Shown here piece after piece: positions 1 through 10,600 of a stretch of 64,000 bases of DNA. Below the pieces are notes generated by a model, which saw only the letters and a program-made list of their open reading frames with translations, was not told the DNA's origin and made no database searches. The DNA lies in NCBI GenBank assembly GCA_015296085.1, contig DVDT01000055.1, positions 34,021 to 98,020 on the forward strand, written 5' to 3'. How positions within the stretch are numbered: position 1 is the stretch's first letter; the number at the start of each line of letters is the position of its first letter. This stretch comes from Trichormus sp. M33_DOE_039. GTDB lineage: Bacteria > Cyanobacteriota > Cyanobacteriia > Cyanobacteriales > Nostocaceae. The position numbers were made by a program, and so were the translations under genes.

Positions 1-48
1 TGTGAAATACCTACAGAGGTGATGGGTGACGGTGAAGAGAGGGAATTA

Positions 49-312
49 AGGGTGTAGGGGTGTGGGGGTGTAAGGGTGTAGGGGTTTTAAAATATACCCG
101 TATATCTGTATACCCCTATACCCCCATACTGACAGGTGTAGGTTTTTAATAGAGCAGTGAGTGATGACTATCAAACCAACGACAGAATCATATTTTCATC
201 CACACCTACACCCCTACACCCCTACACCCCTATACCCCTATACCCCTACACCCCTATACCCTTACACCCTTACACCCCTACACCTGTGAGATACCCCCAT
301 ACCCCTACACCT
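49..312. repeat. CCCCTAYA short tandem repeats in facing orientation
   Basis: A G-rich block (about 49-85, GGTGTAGGGG units) faces a long C-rich block (about 201-312, repeated CCCCTACA/CCCCTATA units), with a shorter C-rich patch near 98-127. The two blocks are roughly complementary and could form a long imperfect hairpin. Such degenerate heptamer/octamer arrays are typical intergenic STRR sequences of heterocystous cyanobacteria. The array is open in one frame, but the encoded Thr-Pro-Tyr-His repeats are not a credible protein. Similar arrays recur near 46.2, 55.3 and 57.55 kb. Confidence 0.8.
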
Positions 313-338
313 CTATCCATAAATGAGGCTCTCAAATA

Positions 339-1010
339 ATGCTCAAAGGGTTTTTGGACTTATTTTTGCAATCTCACTGTCCTTTGTGTCAGCGTTCTAC
401 GTCTGGCGTGATTTGCGAAAACTGCGCCAGACAATTGCAAAAATGTCATCACCCACAGCCTCAAGCTTTATGGAAACCGCCAATACCTGTATTTAGTTGG
501 GGGGTATATGGTGGTTTGATCAAACGAGCGATCGCTGTGATGAAGTACGACAATCAGCCCCAAATTGCGCGTCCTCTGGGACAATGGCTAGGGGAAGCGT
601 GGTTATTACATTCCCTTCATCGAGAGCAACAAATTGTAGTTATCCCAATTCCTATGCACGCCACCAAACACAAACAACGGGGTTACAATCAAGCGGCGTT
701 GATTGCCCAAAGTTTTTGTCAAACAACAGGATTAAAATTAAAGCTAAATGGTCTGACAAGAGTGCGCGAGACTCAAGCGCAGTTTAGTTTATCGGGATCT
801 GAACGAGAAAAAAACTTGGCTGAAGCTTTTGCCATTGGGTCAGATTTCCTCAAAAGCCATAAAAATGCGTCAGTATTGTTAGTAGATGACATTTACACTA
901 CTGGTGCAACTGCAAAGTCTGCTGTACAAACACTGCGTCAATCAGGAATTGCCGTCTTAGGATTAGCCACAGTCGCTATTCCTAGCAAAGACAAAAGCAT
1001 CAAAAATTAA
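339..1010 (+). CDS. comFC: ComF-family phosphoribosyltransferase-like protein
   Basis: This 223-residue protein has the ComFC layout. An N-terminal four-cysteine zinc knuckle (Cys14, Cys17, Cys26, Cys29) is followed by a type I phosphoribosyltransferase fold with the PRPP-binding signature VLLVDDIYTTGAT at about residues 179-191. ComFC proteins act in natural DNA uptake or processing of internalised single-stranded DNA; the exact reaction is not settled. Length and motif order match the family. The ATG lies directly behind a repeat array with no strong ribosome-binding site, and the gene appears monocistronic, followed by a secreted protein about 70 bp downstream. Confidence 0.88.
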   Translation: MLKGFLDLFLQSHCPLCQRSTSGVICENCARQLQKCHHPQPQALWKPPIPVFSWGVYGGLIKRAIAVMKYDNQPQIARPLGQWLGEAWLLHSLHREQQIVVIPIPMHATKHKQRGYNQAALIAQSFCQTTGLKLKLNGLTRVRETQAQFSLSGSEREKNLAEAFAIGSDFLKSHKNASVLLVDDIYTTGATAKSAVQTLRQSGIAVLGLATVAIPSKDKSIKN

Positions 1011-1079
1011 TGGTCAAGTTATCTCTGAAAAATCTATAATTAACCAAATTACCCTGTGATCTTGGGAACATCCCCTACT

Positions 1080-1541
1080 ATGCTCAGTAAATTTATTATT
1101 AAAAATTTCAGTAGAATCATCATATTTCCTGCAACATTATTTGTAATTAGTATCACTACAACAGCAACTTTTGCTCAAAACAGTAAGTTGTACAGTCCCA
1201 TTATGTTGACTGACTTTAAAGAAATTAGCGATACGCTCTCAGAAAAAGATATTCCTACAGGTCAGGGTGGATTTGCTCGTGATTATGCAGTGAAGTTGAC
1301 TAAGGGTGATAACTTAGCAGTTGATTTAAGTTCTGAGAGTTTTGATAGCATCATCACACTGTTAGCACCCGATGGTTCGACATTAGCTGAAAATGATGAT
1401 GGCCCTGATGGGACTAGCAATTCTTTACTTTTTACCCGTATCAATGAAACAGGGACTTTTATTATTCGTGTCCGTTCTTTCGGAGAAACTGGAGTCGGGC
1501 CTTTTAAATTAAAAGTCACGAAATTACAACCAATGAAGTAG
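1080..1541 (+). CDS. Secreted PPC-domain protein
   Basis: The 153-residue product starts with a classical signal peptide: basic KNFSR, then a hydrophobic run, then a cleavage site near TFAQ. The mature part is one bacterial pre-peptidase C-terminal (PPC) beta-sandwich domain, with the typical stretch SIITLLAPDGSTLAENDD followed by an acidic, glycine-rich loop and a closing FIIRVRS...GPFKLKV strand pair. PPC domains are secretion or substrate-binding appendages of exported proteases, but here the domain stands alone. I chose the ATG at 1080, which opens the signal peptide, over the in-frame GTG at 1056. No partner protease is adjacent. Function beyond export is unknown. Confidence 0.75.
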   Translation: MLSKFIIKNFSRIIIFPATLFVISITTTATFAQNSKLYSPIMLTDFKEISDTLSEKDIPTGQGGFARDYAVKLTKGDNLAVDLSSESFDSIITLLAPDGSTLAENDDGPDGTSNSLLFTRINETGTFIIRVRSFGETGVGPFKLKVTKLQPMK

Positions 1542-1553
1542 AGGTTTGACTGG

Positions 1554-2327
1554 TTACAGAGTGGTGATGACACAAAGAAATAAAGCTTCAGTCCACTCTA
1601 CGACTGCGCCGTAGGTATCACCTGTGTGTCCGCCTAATTTGTGGTTGAACCAAGCACCTGTACAAATAGCGATCGCACTTCCAGTCAGCACCATTGCTAG
1701 TGCTAAAACTAATCTACGTCCATCTAGCAACCAAACTAAGCTACTAACAGCCAACATTAACAACAGTCCTGGTAGTAAATCTCGGTAAGAACGGATGGCT
1801 TGTTTGTGTAATGCTCCTTTACCTGTGGGTTTTAAGTAAGGATAACAGGAAATTGCTAGCTGTTGTCCCCAACGTCCCCAGCCACATGCGGCCATCAATA
1901 CTAGCCACCGATTGTCTGTGATATCTGACAATGCGGTGGTTTTTAATAAAATAATAGCGATCGCCGTCATTGCACCGAATGCACCTGTAGCGCTATCCGC
2001 CATCACTTCCAGTCTGCGTTCTGGATTACCCACAGCCAAGCCATCAGCCGTATCCATCGCCCCATCTAAATGCAGTCCACCAGTGATACCCATCCAAAAA
2101 ACAACAATCAAAGCACTACGAGTCAGTACGGATGCACCCAAATAATTCATTCCCACATCCAAACAGCCCAAAATTCCGCCAATCAGCAAGCCGACAAATG
2201 GTACAAACCGCGATACATCATGAAACTCTAAACCTTTAATGTAGGGCAAAGGAATAGTTGTATAAAATACAATGCTTGCTAATAAATTTAAGAGTATTTT
2301 TTTCCACCATTGGAATAGATCAAACAT
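1554..2327 (-). CDS. cobS: Adenosylcobinamide-GDP ribazoletransferase (cobalamin synthase)
   Basis: CobS is an integral membrane enzyme joining adenosylcobinamide-GDP and alpha-ribazole (phosphate) in the last steps of cobalamin nucleotide-loop assembly. The 257-residue length is standard. The diagnostic acidic motif [15 protein letters not shown] is at about residues 82-96, several hydrophobic helices follow, and [10 protein letters not shown] is near the C terminus. It is convergent with the upstream PPC gene (12 bp gap). No other cob gene is in the window, so the gene is isolated here, as often in cyanobacteria. Confidence 0.93.
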   Translation of the reverse strand: MFDLFQWWKKILLNLLASIVFYTTIPLPYIKGLEFHDVSRFVPFVGLLIGGILGCLDVGMNYLGASVLTRSALIVVFWMGITGGLHLDGAMDTADGLAVGNPERRLEVMADSATGAFGAMTAIAIILLKTTALSDITDNRWLVLMAACGWGRWGQQLAISCYPYLKPTGKGALHKQAIRSYRDLLPGLLLMLAVSSLVWLLDGRRLVLALAMVLTGSAIAICTGAWFNHKLGGHTGDTYGAVVEWTEALFLCVITTL

Positions 2328-2420
2328 ATTGATAATTCAATACAGTTCATTTAAAGTTTATCTGTGTAGATAATTGATATTATCAGACTCTATTCATCGC
2401 ATTTCTAATAAGTAATAAAC

Positions 2421-3569
2421 TTACCGCAATCTTTGCCTCAACCACAAAGCTAATAAAGGCATTGCCAACTTATAACCTTGTTCAGAACCATAAATCAAGC
2501 CCTTATGCTGTAAACCTGTCAACGCCCCTTGTAGACTACCACCTCTAGATAAACCATGTTTTTTAATGTAGTCCTTACTCTGAGGTTTTTCTGTTGGATA
2601 TAAAGCTAAACTTTCCAAAAGATGCACCTGATTTGCTGGTAATATCATCAATAAAGATTCATAAGTCATCGACAAATCCTTGAGCAATTCTGTGATTGCT
2701 TTCTCTACATCTTTCTCTGTGACTAATCCATCAGAATGACACAAACTTTGCAAACGCCGAATTAGTACCATTGCATCCCCAATATGCCCCTGTACAGCCT
2801 CTAAAAAGATTTGCAATGCTTGCGATCGGGGGTCAAAAGTTAGTCCTTCGTTATGCAATATTTCTCTTGCCCACATTGCCAAAACATCATTAGCTAAAGG
2901 TGGCAATTGTAAAATTTCCAGGGGATGATTATTTTCATCTAAATAATTACCTGTCTCGGCAATAGTCGCAATCAATACATAACTAACATCACTATCTTGA
3001 TTAATTTTTTGCCGAAATGTCATTTCCCATAAACTATGACGATCCCAAGAGCGAATGTGAGGGAAACTATGTAAAATCAGCACTACTCGCTGATGTAAAT
3101 CTACAGCGATGATTTGTGGTAATTCTAGTAGTAATTCAAATGTTTGCCAGAGTTGCTTTTGATTGAGACTACGTAAAACTTTGAGTTTATTCTCAGGGTG
3201 AAAAATCAACAACTCTTGAGCCTTCTTCTCTACCCAAGCTTGAATTTTTGCTGCGTCCCAGTTTTGGCTAATTGCTTCTGCTAATAATTGTAAAAACCTT
3301 TCCCCATCCGTAGCGCGGATACAATCTATCTCCAGTACAACCGCTCCTACTTCCTGCGCTCCTCCCCTGGCTAGGGTACGTCTTCCACTCCCAGGGACTC
3401 CAGTGATTAACAAGTCACCATCCTGGGCTAGCACTTCTACAATGCGCTGAAACTCTATTGAGCGTCCAATCAACTGCAATGGAGTAGACAAATCCAAACT
3501 CACAACTTTTTCGCCTTCGGGTTTAATCCTGACTGTATTGGCAAGCATACTCGATTTTTGGGTAAGCAT
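2421..3569 (-). CDS. AAA-type ATP-binding protein
   Basis: This 382-residue soluble protein carries a Walker A loop (GVPGSGRRT, about residues 57-65) at the start of an AAA/STAND-like nucleotide-binding domain. The C-terminal third looks like a winged-helix or helical lid region. The N-terminal 50 residues contain a short beta strand segment preceding the P-loop (DLSTPLQLIGRSIEFQRIVE), resembling the start of Orc/Cdc6-like or MalT-type ATPases. I do not recognise a named family and assign no pathway. The gene lies 93 bp upstream of cobS on the same strand and is divergent from the P-type ATPase. An alternative start is eight codons in. Confidence 0.65.
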   Translation of the reverse strand: MLTQKSSMLANTVRIKPEGEKVVSLDLSTPLQLIGRSIEFQRIVEVLAQDGDLLITGVPGSGRRTLARGGAQEVGAVVLEIDCIRATDGERFLQLLAEAISQNWDAAKIQAWVEKKAQELLIFHPENKLKVLRSLNQKQLWQTFELLLELPQIIAVDLHQRVVLILHSFPHIRSWDRHSLWEMTFRQKINQDSDVSYVLIATIAETGNYLDENNHPLEILQLPPLANDVLAMWAREILHNEGLTFDPRSQALQIFLEAVQGHIGDAMVLIRRLQSLCHSDGLVTEKDVEKAITELLKDLSMTYESLLMILPANQVHLLESLALYPTEKPQSKDYIKKHGLSRGGSLQGALTGLQHKGLIYGSEQGYKLAMPLLALWLRQRLR

Positions 3570-3677
3570 TGAGGGTGATTATAGTAATAATCGATTTTTA
3601 TTAGTGTCAAAAAATATTTTGCACTAAATTTTAGTGCTATTGTTTATTCAGCACTTATTCATGGAAATTTAATAATT

Positions 3678-6428
3678 ATGGTTCAAGCTGTATCTACCGT
3701 TGCGACACCAGAAGAGAGACAGCCGACAATTTGGCATTCCTTAGAGATTAGGGAAGCGATCGCGCGTTTGCAAACTGATGCAGAGGCGGGTTTAAGTAGT
3801 AATAAAGCCGAAAATTTATTAACGGAGGTGGGAGCAAACGAACTCACCGCCAAGAAAACCAAGCCTTGGTGGTTAAAGTTTCTGTTGCAATTCAACCAAC
3901 CACTATTGATTATTTTGTTATGTGCAGGTTTAGTGAAAGCCTTTACTGGTAGCTTTGTCAACGCGGGGGTAATTTGGGGCGTAACTACTACCAATGCCAT
4001 TATCGGATTTATCCAAGAATCAAAAGCTGAAAGTGCCATCTCTGCGTTAGCTAAAGCCATTACCACCGAAGCCACAATCTTACGTGATGGGCAGAAAGTC
4101 CGTGTACCCTCACGGGAATTAGTACCTGGGGATGTGGTGTTGTTGACTTCCGGTGATAAAGTACCCGCAGACTTACGTTTAATTCAAGTCCGCAATTTGC
4201 AAATTGATGAATCTGCTCTCACTGGTGAATCGGTAGCTGTTGAAAAAGATACACGGATTCTCAAGCTAGATACACCTCTAGCAGAACGGAAAAACATGGC
4301 CTATGCAGGTGGCTTTGTCACCTTCGGACAAGGTACTGGAATTGTAGTAGCCACAGGTAACACCACCGAAACAGGGCGCATTTCCCAGTTAATGGAGCAG
4401 CATACTGATATTTCTACACCATTAACTCGCAAATTTAATAAATTCAGCCAAAATTGGCTGTATATGGTGTTAGGACTGGCGACTCTTTGCTTCGTCGTCG
4501 GATTGAGCTTTAGAGGTGTGAACGAAGCTCTAGAAGCTGCTGTTGCATTAACAGTTAGTGCTATCCCAGAAGGTTTACCAGCAGTAGTAACTGTTACTTT
4601 AGCCATCGGGGTTTCTCGGATGGCACGCCGTAACGCTATCATTCGCAAATTACCAGCTGTCGAGACTTTGGGTAGTGCAACTGTTATATGTTCCGATAAA
4701 ACCGGGACATTGACAGAAAACCAAATGACAGTCCAAGCCATCTACGCAGGAGGACATCAATATGTAATCACAGGCGTAGGTTACGCACCAGATGGGGAAA
4801 TTTTCATTGATGAACAACCAGTAGATTTAAATAGCGATAAGGGTTTACAAGAATGTCTGATAGCTGGATTACTCTGCAATGATTCCCACCTAGAAGCGAA
4901 AAACGGGAGATGGGTAGTCATGGGAGATCCCACAGAAGGGGCTTTGATTGCATCAGCCAATAAAGTTGGTTTTAGCCAGCCTACCTTAACCCAGCAAATG
5001 CCCAGACTAGATGGGATTCCCTTCGAGTCAGATTATCAGTACATGGCTACTTTGCATGACACCCCCAGGGGTAACACTATCTATGTGAAGGGTTCTGTAG
5101 AGGCGATTTTACAACGCTGTCACCTGATTCTCAATACCGAAGGACAACCCCATCCTCTAGATTGTGTGGAAAAATTATCACGAGCCAAAATTGAACGGGA
5201 AGTAAATATCATGGCGCGTCAAGGCTTGCGAGTTTTAGCCTTGGCAAAAAAGCCTGTGGATGAAGAGCAAAATACAGTAGATCATCCAGATATTGCGGAG
5301 GGGTTAATCTTCTTAGGATTGCAGGGAATGATTGATCCACCTCGTGAGAGTGCGATTCAAGCGGTGCAAGCCTGTCAATCAGCAGGGATTCAGGTAAAGA
5401 TGATCACGGGAGATCATGCTGTAACAGCGCAGGCGATCGCTCGGAGGATGGGAATCAACAAAAATGGCTCAGTTCTAGCTTTTACTGGTGCAGAACTCGC
5501 CCAAATGGATAAAACCGAACTTGCTCAAGTTGCAGACGAAGGCGTAGTCTTCGCCCGTGTTGCACCAGAGCAAAAACTGCGTCTAGTCGAAGCCCTACAA
5601 TCCAAAGGTGAAGTCGTCGCCATGACTGGGGATGGTGTCAACGATGCACCAGCTTTGAAACAAGCAGACATTGGGATTGCAATGGGAGGCGCAGGTACAG
5701 AAGTAGCTAAAGAAGCTTCCGATATGCTACTCACCGATGATAATTTTGCTTCCATTGAAGCGGCGGTAGAAGAAGGAAGAGCAGTTTATAAAAATCTCTT
5801 GAAAGCGATTTGTTTTATTCTCCCTGTGAATGGTGGGGAGTCAATGACAATTTTAATTAGTACATTATTAGCTAGAGATTTGCCGATTTTATCTCTACAG
5901 GTTCTCTGGTTAAATATGTTAAATTCCATCACCATGACAGTGCCTTTGGCATTTGAACCCAAAGGACAAAACGTGATGCAACAACCACCACGTCATCCCA
6001 ACGAACCTTTATTATCAGGCAGTCGGATACAGCGAATTTTAGCAATCTCTCTATTTAACTGGATTGTGATCTTCGGAGTTTTTGAATACATCCGTCAGAC
6101 AACAGGCAATATAGATTTAGCCCGAACAATGGCAATTAACTCTCTGATTGCTGGGCGGATATTTTATCTGTTGAGTATCAGCCAATTAATTCCGAATCTC
6201 ATTGCTAAAATGGACGGAACTATGAAAGAGAATGTTGATATTCCTGCTATTGGGTTTGGGATTGTAGGAGCAATTCTTTTACAGATTGTCTTTGCTCATG
6301 TGCCATTGATTAATGAAGTCTTTGAAACAGCACCATTAACTCTACAACAGTGGTTATTCTGTTTAGGAGTAGGTTCTCCGATGATTTTGTGGGCGACAGT
6401 TGTGAATCGTTTAGATCCACCTAACTAA
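3678..6428 (+). CDS. P2-type cation-transporting ATPase (PacL-like)
   Basis: This 916-residue ATP-driven cation pump has the full P-type ATPase set: the actuator TGES loop (about residues 181-184), phosphorylation motif DKTGT with Asp340, the nucleotide-binding domain, hinge MTGDGVNDAP near residue 650, and ten predicted membrane helices. The M4 motif PEGLP and an Asn/Glu pair in M5 (VNGGES) fit the Ca2+/Na+/K+ P2 group. M6 reads NMLNSITMTVPLAFEP, so the acidic residue that SERCA (Asp800) and Na,K-ATPase (Asp808) use for ion binding is Ser here. The transported ion should therefore not be assumed to be Ca2+. It is monocistronic and followed by a strong terminator. Confidence 0.85.
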   Translation: MVQAVSTVATPEERQPTIWHSLEIREAIARLQTDAEAGLSSNKAENLLTEVGANELTAKKTKPWWLKFLLQFNQPLLIILLCAGLVKAFTGSFVNAGVIWGVTTTNAIIGFIQESKAESAISALAKAITTEATILRDGQKVRVPSRELVPGDVVLLTSGDKVPADLRLIQVRNLQIDESALTGESVAVEKDTRILKLDTPLAERKNMAYAGGFVTFGQGTGIVVATGNTTETGRISQLMEQHTDISTPLTRKFNKFSQNWLYMVLGLATLCFVVGLSFRGVNEALEAAVALTVSAIPEGLPAVVTVTLAIGVSRMARRNAIIRKLPAVETLGSATVICSDKTGTLTENQMTVQAIYAGGHQYVITGVGYAPDGEIFIDEQPVDLNSDKGLQECLIAGLLCNDSHLEAKNGRWVVMGDPTEGALIASANKVGFSQPTLTQQMPRLDGIPFESDYQYMATLHDTPRGNTIYVKGSVEAILQRCHLILNTEGQPHPLDCVEKLSRAKIEREVNIMARQGLRVLALAKKPVDEEQNTVDHPDIAEGLIFLGLQGMIDPPRESAIQAVQACQSAGIQVKMITGDHAVTAQAIARRMGINKNGSVLAFTGAELAQMDKTELAQVADEGVVFARVAPEQKLRLVEALQSKGEVVAMTGDGVNDAPALKQADIGIAMGGAGTEVAKEASDMLLTDDNFASIEAAVEEGRAVYKNLLKAICFILPVNGGESMTILISTLLARDLPILSLQVLWLNMLNSITMTVPLAFEPKGQNVMQQPPRHPNEPLLSGSRIQRILAISLFNWIVIFGVFEYIRQTTGNIDLARTMAINSLIAGRIFYLLSISQLIPNLIAKMDGTMKENVDIPAIGFGIVGAILLQIVFAHVPLINEVFETAPLTLQQWLFCLGVGSPMILWATVVNRLDPPN

Positions 6429-6456
6429 TGATTATACATTTAAAACAAAGCTGAAG

Positions 6457-6488
6457 AGAGGTAGGTTTAATTATCCTACCTCTTTTTT
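6457..6488 (+). terminator. Rho-independent terminator of the P-type ATPase gene
   Basis: A perfect 9-bp stem (AGAGGTAGG / CCTACCTCT) with a 9-nt AT-rich loop is followed directly by a T-run, 28 bp after the ATPase stop codon. Confidence 0.85.
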
Positions 6489-6672
6489 AATAACACTATT
6501 TTTATCTATTTTTTAACCAAGCTTCTAAATCAGCATCTGATAAATTTGAACATTCTTATTCAATCATAAAGATATTACCGACTAGAGAGAAATTTAACTA
6601 TACTAGTGTTTCATCGGAAAATTTTTTTGAGAGCTATCTCTCTCTTTACATAACTCCACAAAAGGGGCATTT

Positions 6673-7101
6673 ATGTATAAAAAAATATTACTTTTTTTAG
6701 CTGCAACTTCTCTTAATATTATAGTTTTACCGAAATCTAGTTTCGCGCAAACAACAGGTTTTCAAACACCTACAGGTAATATTCACTGCGAGTTAGTCGG
6801 GGAAGAACAGGAAAATTTGCGCTGTGAAATTGGTAGTTTACTAAAACCTAGACCACCTCAACCATATCGAGGATTTTGTGAGTTTGATTGGGGAGGAGGT
6901 TTATTATTATCTGATGTAGGCAAACCTAATATTTTATGTATTAGTGATACTATTCGCGATCGCAATAAATATGTACTTCCTTATGGACGTAGTTGGAGTA
7001 ATGGCGGATTTACTTGTGTATCACGCAGCACTGGGTTGACTTGTACTAATACTACTGGAAATGGTTTTTTCCTGAGCCGTGAAAAATGGCGAGTATTCTA
7101 G
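6673..7101 (+). CDS. Secreted DUF6636-like protein
   Basis: This 142-residue exported protein has a clear signal peptide (MYKKILLFLAATSLN, cleavage near SFAQ). The mature part contains TPTGNIHCELV near its start and GLTCTNTTGNGFFLSR near its end, the bracketing motifs of the DUF6636 family as I recall it, with several cysteines that could form disulfides. Function is unknown; related proteins are small periplasmic or secreted proteins. The gene has no operon partner. The T-rich stretch upstream holds no other gene. Confidence 0.6.
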   Translation: MYKKILLFLAATSLNIIVLPKSSFAQTTGFQTPTGNIHCELVGEEQENLRCEIGSLLKPRPPQPYRGFCEFDWGGGLLLSDVGKPNILCISDTIRDRNKYVLPYGRSWSNGGFTCVSRSTGLTCTNTTGNGFFLSREKWRVF

Positions 7102-7135
7102 TCTTTAATAAAAGTTTGCCATTAAATATCATTAT

Positions 7136-7159
7136 ATGGGCGCAAGGTTTTGCGCCCAT
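7136..7159 (+). terminator. Hairpin after the DUF6636-like gene
   Basis: A 10-bp inverted repeat ATGGGCGCAA / TTGCGCCCAT with a 4-nt loop lies 34 bp after the stop codon. It is GC-rich and strong but lacks a long T-run. Confidence 0.55.
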
Positions 7160-7333
7160 CTCCCTGTAAAAATGTAATACATATAACATTGATAAAAAAT
7201 TAATTTTTGACAAAAATCAATCTTAAGATAGGGAAATTTTACGATATTTTTTAGAGAATATTACGAAAAATCATATCTGTTAGCTATGACAAATTCCGAG
7301 ACATAAAAGTATATATATGAGTAATGTAATGTT

Positions 7334-7573
7334 ATGAAGTTGTTAGCATCATCATTAGTATCGCCAACACCAATTCAAGAAACTCCATTACCTGAGAAGC
7401 AACAAGATCCACTGATTGCTCACGGTTTACAGCAAGAGCAATATGTCGGCATTATAGGACTAGCGATCGCTCTCATTGCTGCCGTGGGATTGTTGAGTCG
7501 CAGAATTGAATATGCAATTATCATGGCTTTGATTCTGAGTACGATTCTCATTGCCTTCTTTTTATTCATATAG
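7334..7573 (+). CDS. Small two-helix membrane protein
   Basis: This 79-residue protein has a proline-rich polar N terminus (PTPIQETPLPEK) and two hydrophobic helices, about residues 38-55 and 61-79, separated by a short basic SRRIEY turn. The second helix runs to the C terminus. I do not recognise a family. It contains a HIP1 site in frame and has normal codon use, which supports it being a real gene. It is convergent with the large kinase gene (about 38 bp between stop codons). Confidence 0.55.
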   Translation: MKLLASSLVSPTPIQETPLPEKQQDPLIAHGLQQEQYVGIIGLAIALIAAVGLLSRRIEYAIIMALILSTILIAFFLFI

Positions 7574-7611
7574 CAAATGTGCCACTCTTTGCCTTTATAT
7601 CTCAATACGGT

Positions 7612-10600
7612 TTAGTGAATAGGAATCTGTATTGTGAACTCAGTTCCTTGATTTAGCTCAGACCATACATTTAAGCTACCACCATGTTTTTCTACCACAA
7701 TTTGACGGGCGATCGCTAATCCCAATCCCGTACCTTTCCCCACAGCTTTGGTAGTAAATAAATGGTCAAATATTTTCTCTTGTAACTCTTGTGTGATACC
7801 TTTGCCATTATCGCGGATACGGATATACACCTGGTTTGATATCACTTCAGTACGAATGGTAATTTTTTGGGGATTGGCTTCCAGTTCTTGGAAGGATTGA
7901 GTTTGAGCCATCTCGTCAAACATATCAATAGCATTCGCCAGGATATTCATAAATACCTGGTTTAACTGTCCAGGGAAGCATTTGATTGGGGGTAAATATC
8001 CAAAGTCTTGTATGACTTGAATCGCTGGACGGTGTTCATTAGCTTTGAGGCGATATTTCAAAATTAACAACGTGCTATCGAGTCCTTCATGGATATTGGC
8101 ACTGATTTTATATTCTGTATCGGCACGGGAGAAGGTACGGAGGCTATTACTGATACTGTTGATGCGATTCGTTGCTCCTTTCATCGAATCAAGTAACTTT
8201 GGTAAGTCTTCCAAGAGAAATTCTAAGTCGATATCTTGAGCATTGTCTTGAATTACCTCAACTGGATTGGGATAGTGCTGTTGATAAAGTGCTAAGTGTC
8301 CAAGTAAATCTTGCACACATTCTTTGCTGTTGTTGATGCTGCCATTGAGGAAACCAATGGGGTTGTTGATTTCATGGGCAACCCCAGCTACCAGATTTCC
8401 CAGAGATGCCATTTTTTCGCTTTGTACTACCTGCAATTGGGATTGCTCAAGCTGTTGGGTATAGGTTTGCGCCTGTTGATAGAGACGGGCATTTTCTAGA
8501 CAGATGGCAGCTTGGGTGCAGAGGAAGTTGAGAATCAAGAGGCGATCGCGGGTGAAAACACCGCTGGTGAGGTGATTTTTGAGGTATAAAATACCAATCA
8601 GATGACCTTGATTCAGCAGTGGTAGACACAGAATGCTCTTGGGTTGACGTTCCCTGAGATAGTCATCAATTACCGGTAAATCAGTTTTGAGTTCATCAAT
8701 CACCACAGTTTCTTGAGTATTTTTAACATACTGAATTAATTTGATCGGGATATTGGGATTATTGGTGAGAGGTTCAGCAATAAGTTGTACATAATTAGGT
8801 GTGGCGATGGCTCGCACTTGCCATTCTCCAGTTTCATCAGGGAACACCAACGCACAGCGATCGCCTCCTGAATTGTGCAAAATAATTTGGGTGAGTTTCT
8901 GTAGTAGCTCATCCAGTTGAATGGTTCTGGAAAGGGCCTGAGAAGCTTTGAGGATAGTAGCAAAATCGAGAGATTGATAGATGCCGGTACTGCTGAAACT
9001 GCCATCAGTGTCATAATGAACCGATACCGCAGGTGCAGCAATGGTCATCAGCGTGGTCAACACATCAGCCGATGTCACTGTTTGTTGCAGGATGGGGCGC
9101 AGCAATTCGGGATAGTGGGTTTCCAAGTCGGCAACTTTTGCTTTGGCACCCCAGCGACTGTAACAGTAGTAAGCTTCTTGTATGTAGCCTGCGGCAAACT
9201 TATCTTTGCCCCAACTGAGATAAAATTTGGCAGCTAGTTCGTTGGACAGAGCTTCATCTTGGATGAATCCGTTGGCTTTTGCTCCTGCAATGGCGCAATC
9301 AAAAAATTCCATAGCGTCTGCTCGTTTACCCAAGCCATGTAAACGCACTGCTTCTATTAAGTGATATTTATGCTGATAATTCACTGGAGCAGCATTCACG
9401 TAAACCAAGAGGTTTTTCTGGTTGGAATCAACTTGCGATAAAAGCTCCTCCTGAGATGAAGCATCAAGATTGGAATCATATAAATTTAAACGGGTTAATG
9501 AATCATAGTAGTAGTAAGCTGGTGCCGATGGCATACTGATACCAGCATTAAGATATTGAACTCCTTGATCTGCTATCTGAATCGCAGTCTCAATACAACC
9601 GAATGAATAACTTAGTATTAATTTACTCAAGTAAAATAGATGCAGAGCTAACTCATCATTTTCTGTGAGTAGAGTAGATAATATTTCATTTTCAGCATCA
9701 ACCGACCCCAGACAATCTGGATTGTTACTCAACTCAGTAAAATTATGAATAGATGATCGAATAATATGTACCCAAGTCAGGAAATGTTGGCTAGTTGCAA
9801 ATTTTGATTGGTAAACTTCAACCTCTGCTAATAAATCTGGTAAAGGTTTTTCTCCACTCAAATACGAGTAGCACAATCTAAAAGAAGTCGAAACAAGAGC
9901 GTGAATAGAATCGCCTGTTTCTATGGCAACTTCGTAGGATTTATTTAATAAAGAAATGGCGTTCCGTATATTTTGTTGATTGGATTGATTAAATGCGGCA
10001 AATTTAAACAGAACCATGCTCTGAACAGAACTTTCATTAAATTTCTCCATTAACTGGAGTGCAAGCTGTCCAAAACGATAACCTGCTTCTATTTGATGCA
10101 ACACAGAGCTAACAATAATGCCAAAATCTGCATATCCTGGCGCAGAGAAAAGTGAGTTACCATATTGCAGGGATAGATTAACTTCTTCACAGGCAACAAT
10201 TGGAAATAACAGGGGATTAGCCTGATGAATCGAAGGGACTAAACTCGTCATGATTCGCGCTGCCGCCGTAGCAGTCGCATCCTGGGCGATCGGTAAATTA
10301 ATTAAGTCTTCTAGGGTGTAGTTTAATAGCTGAGTCAGTGTGTGTTGTACCCGTTGTTGAACATCTGAAATTGTAATAGATTCTGGTAGTATAACTCCTA
10401 GCTTTTGCAGGATTTCCCGTCCGATTTTAATCGCCTGCATCTGCTGATTTTGTACTTGATAAGCTTGAAGTTTTATTTCATAAACCTTGACTTGTTCCAA
10501 CAAGTTATTTGTGTTTTTTAGAACTATCTGAATTAAAATATCCATCTTTTCAAAATCACAGCTAAGTAATGCAACTTCTGCTGCTGATTCGTAAATGCAA

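Noticed and set aside
157..339. Open frame of 60 codons at the left end
   Set aside because: It is a translation of the CCCCTACA repeat array (Thr-Pro-Tyr-His repeats) without a ribosome-binding site.
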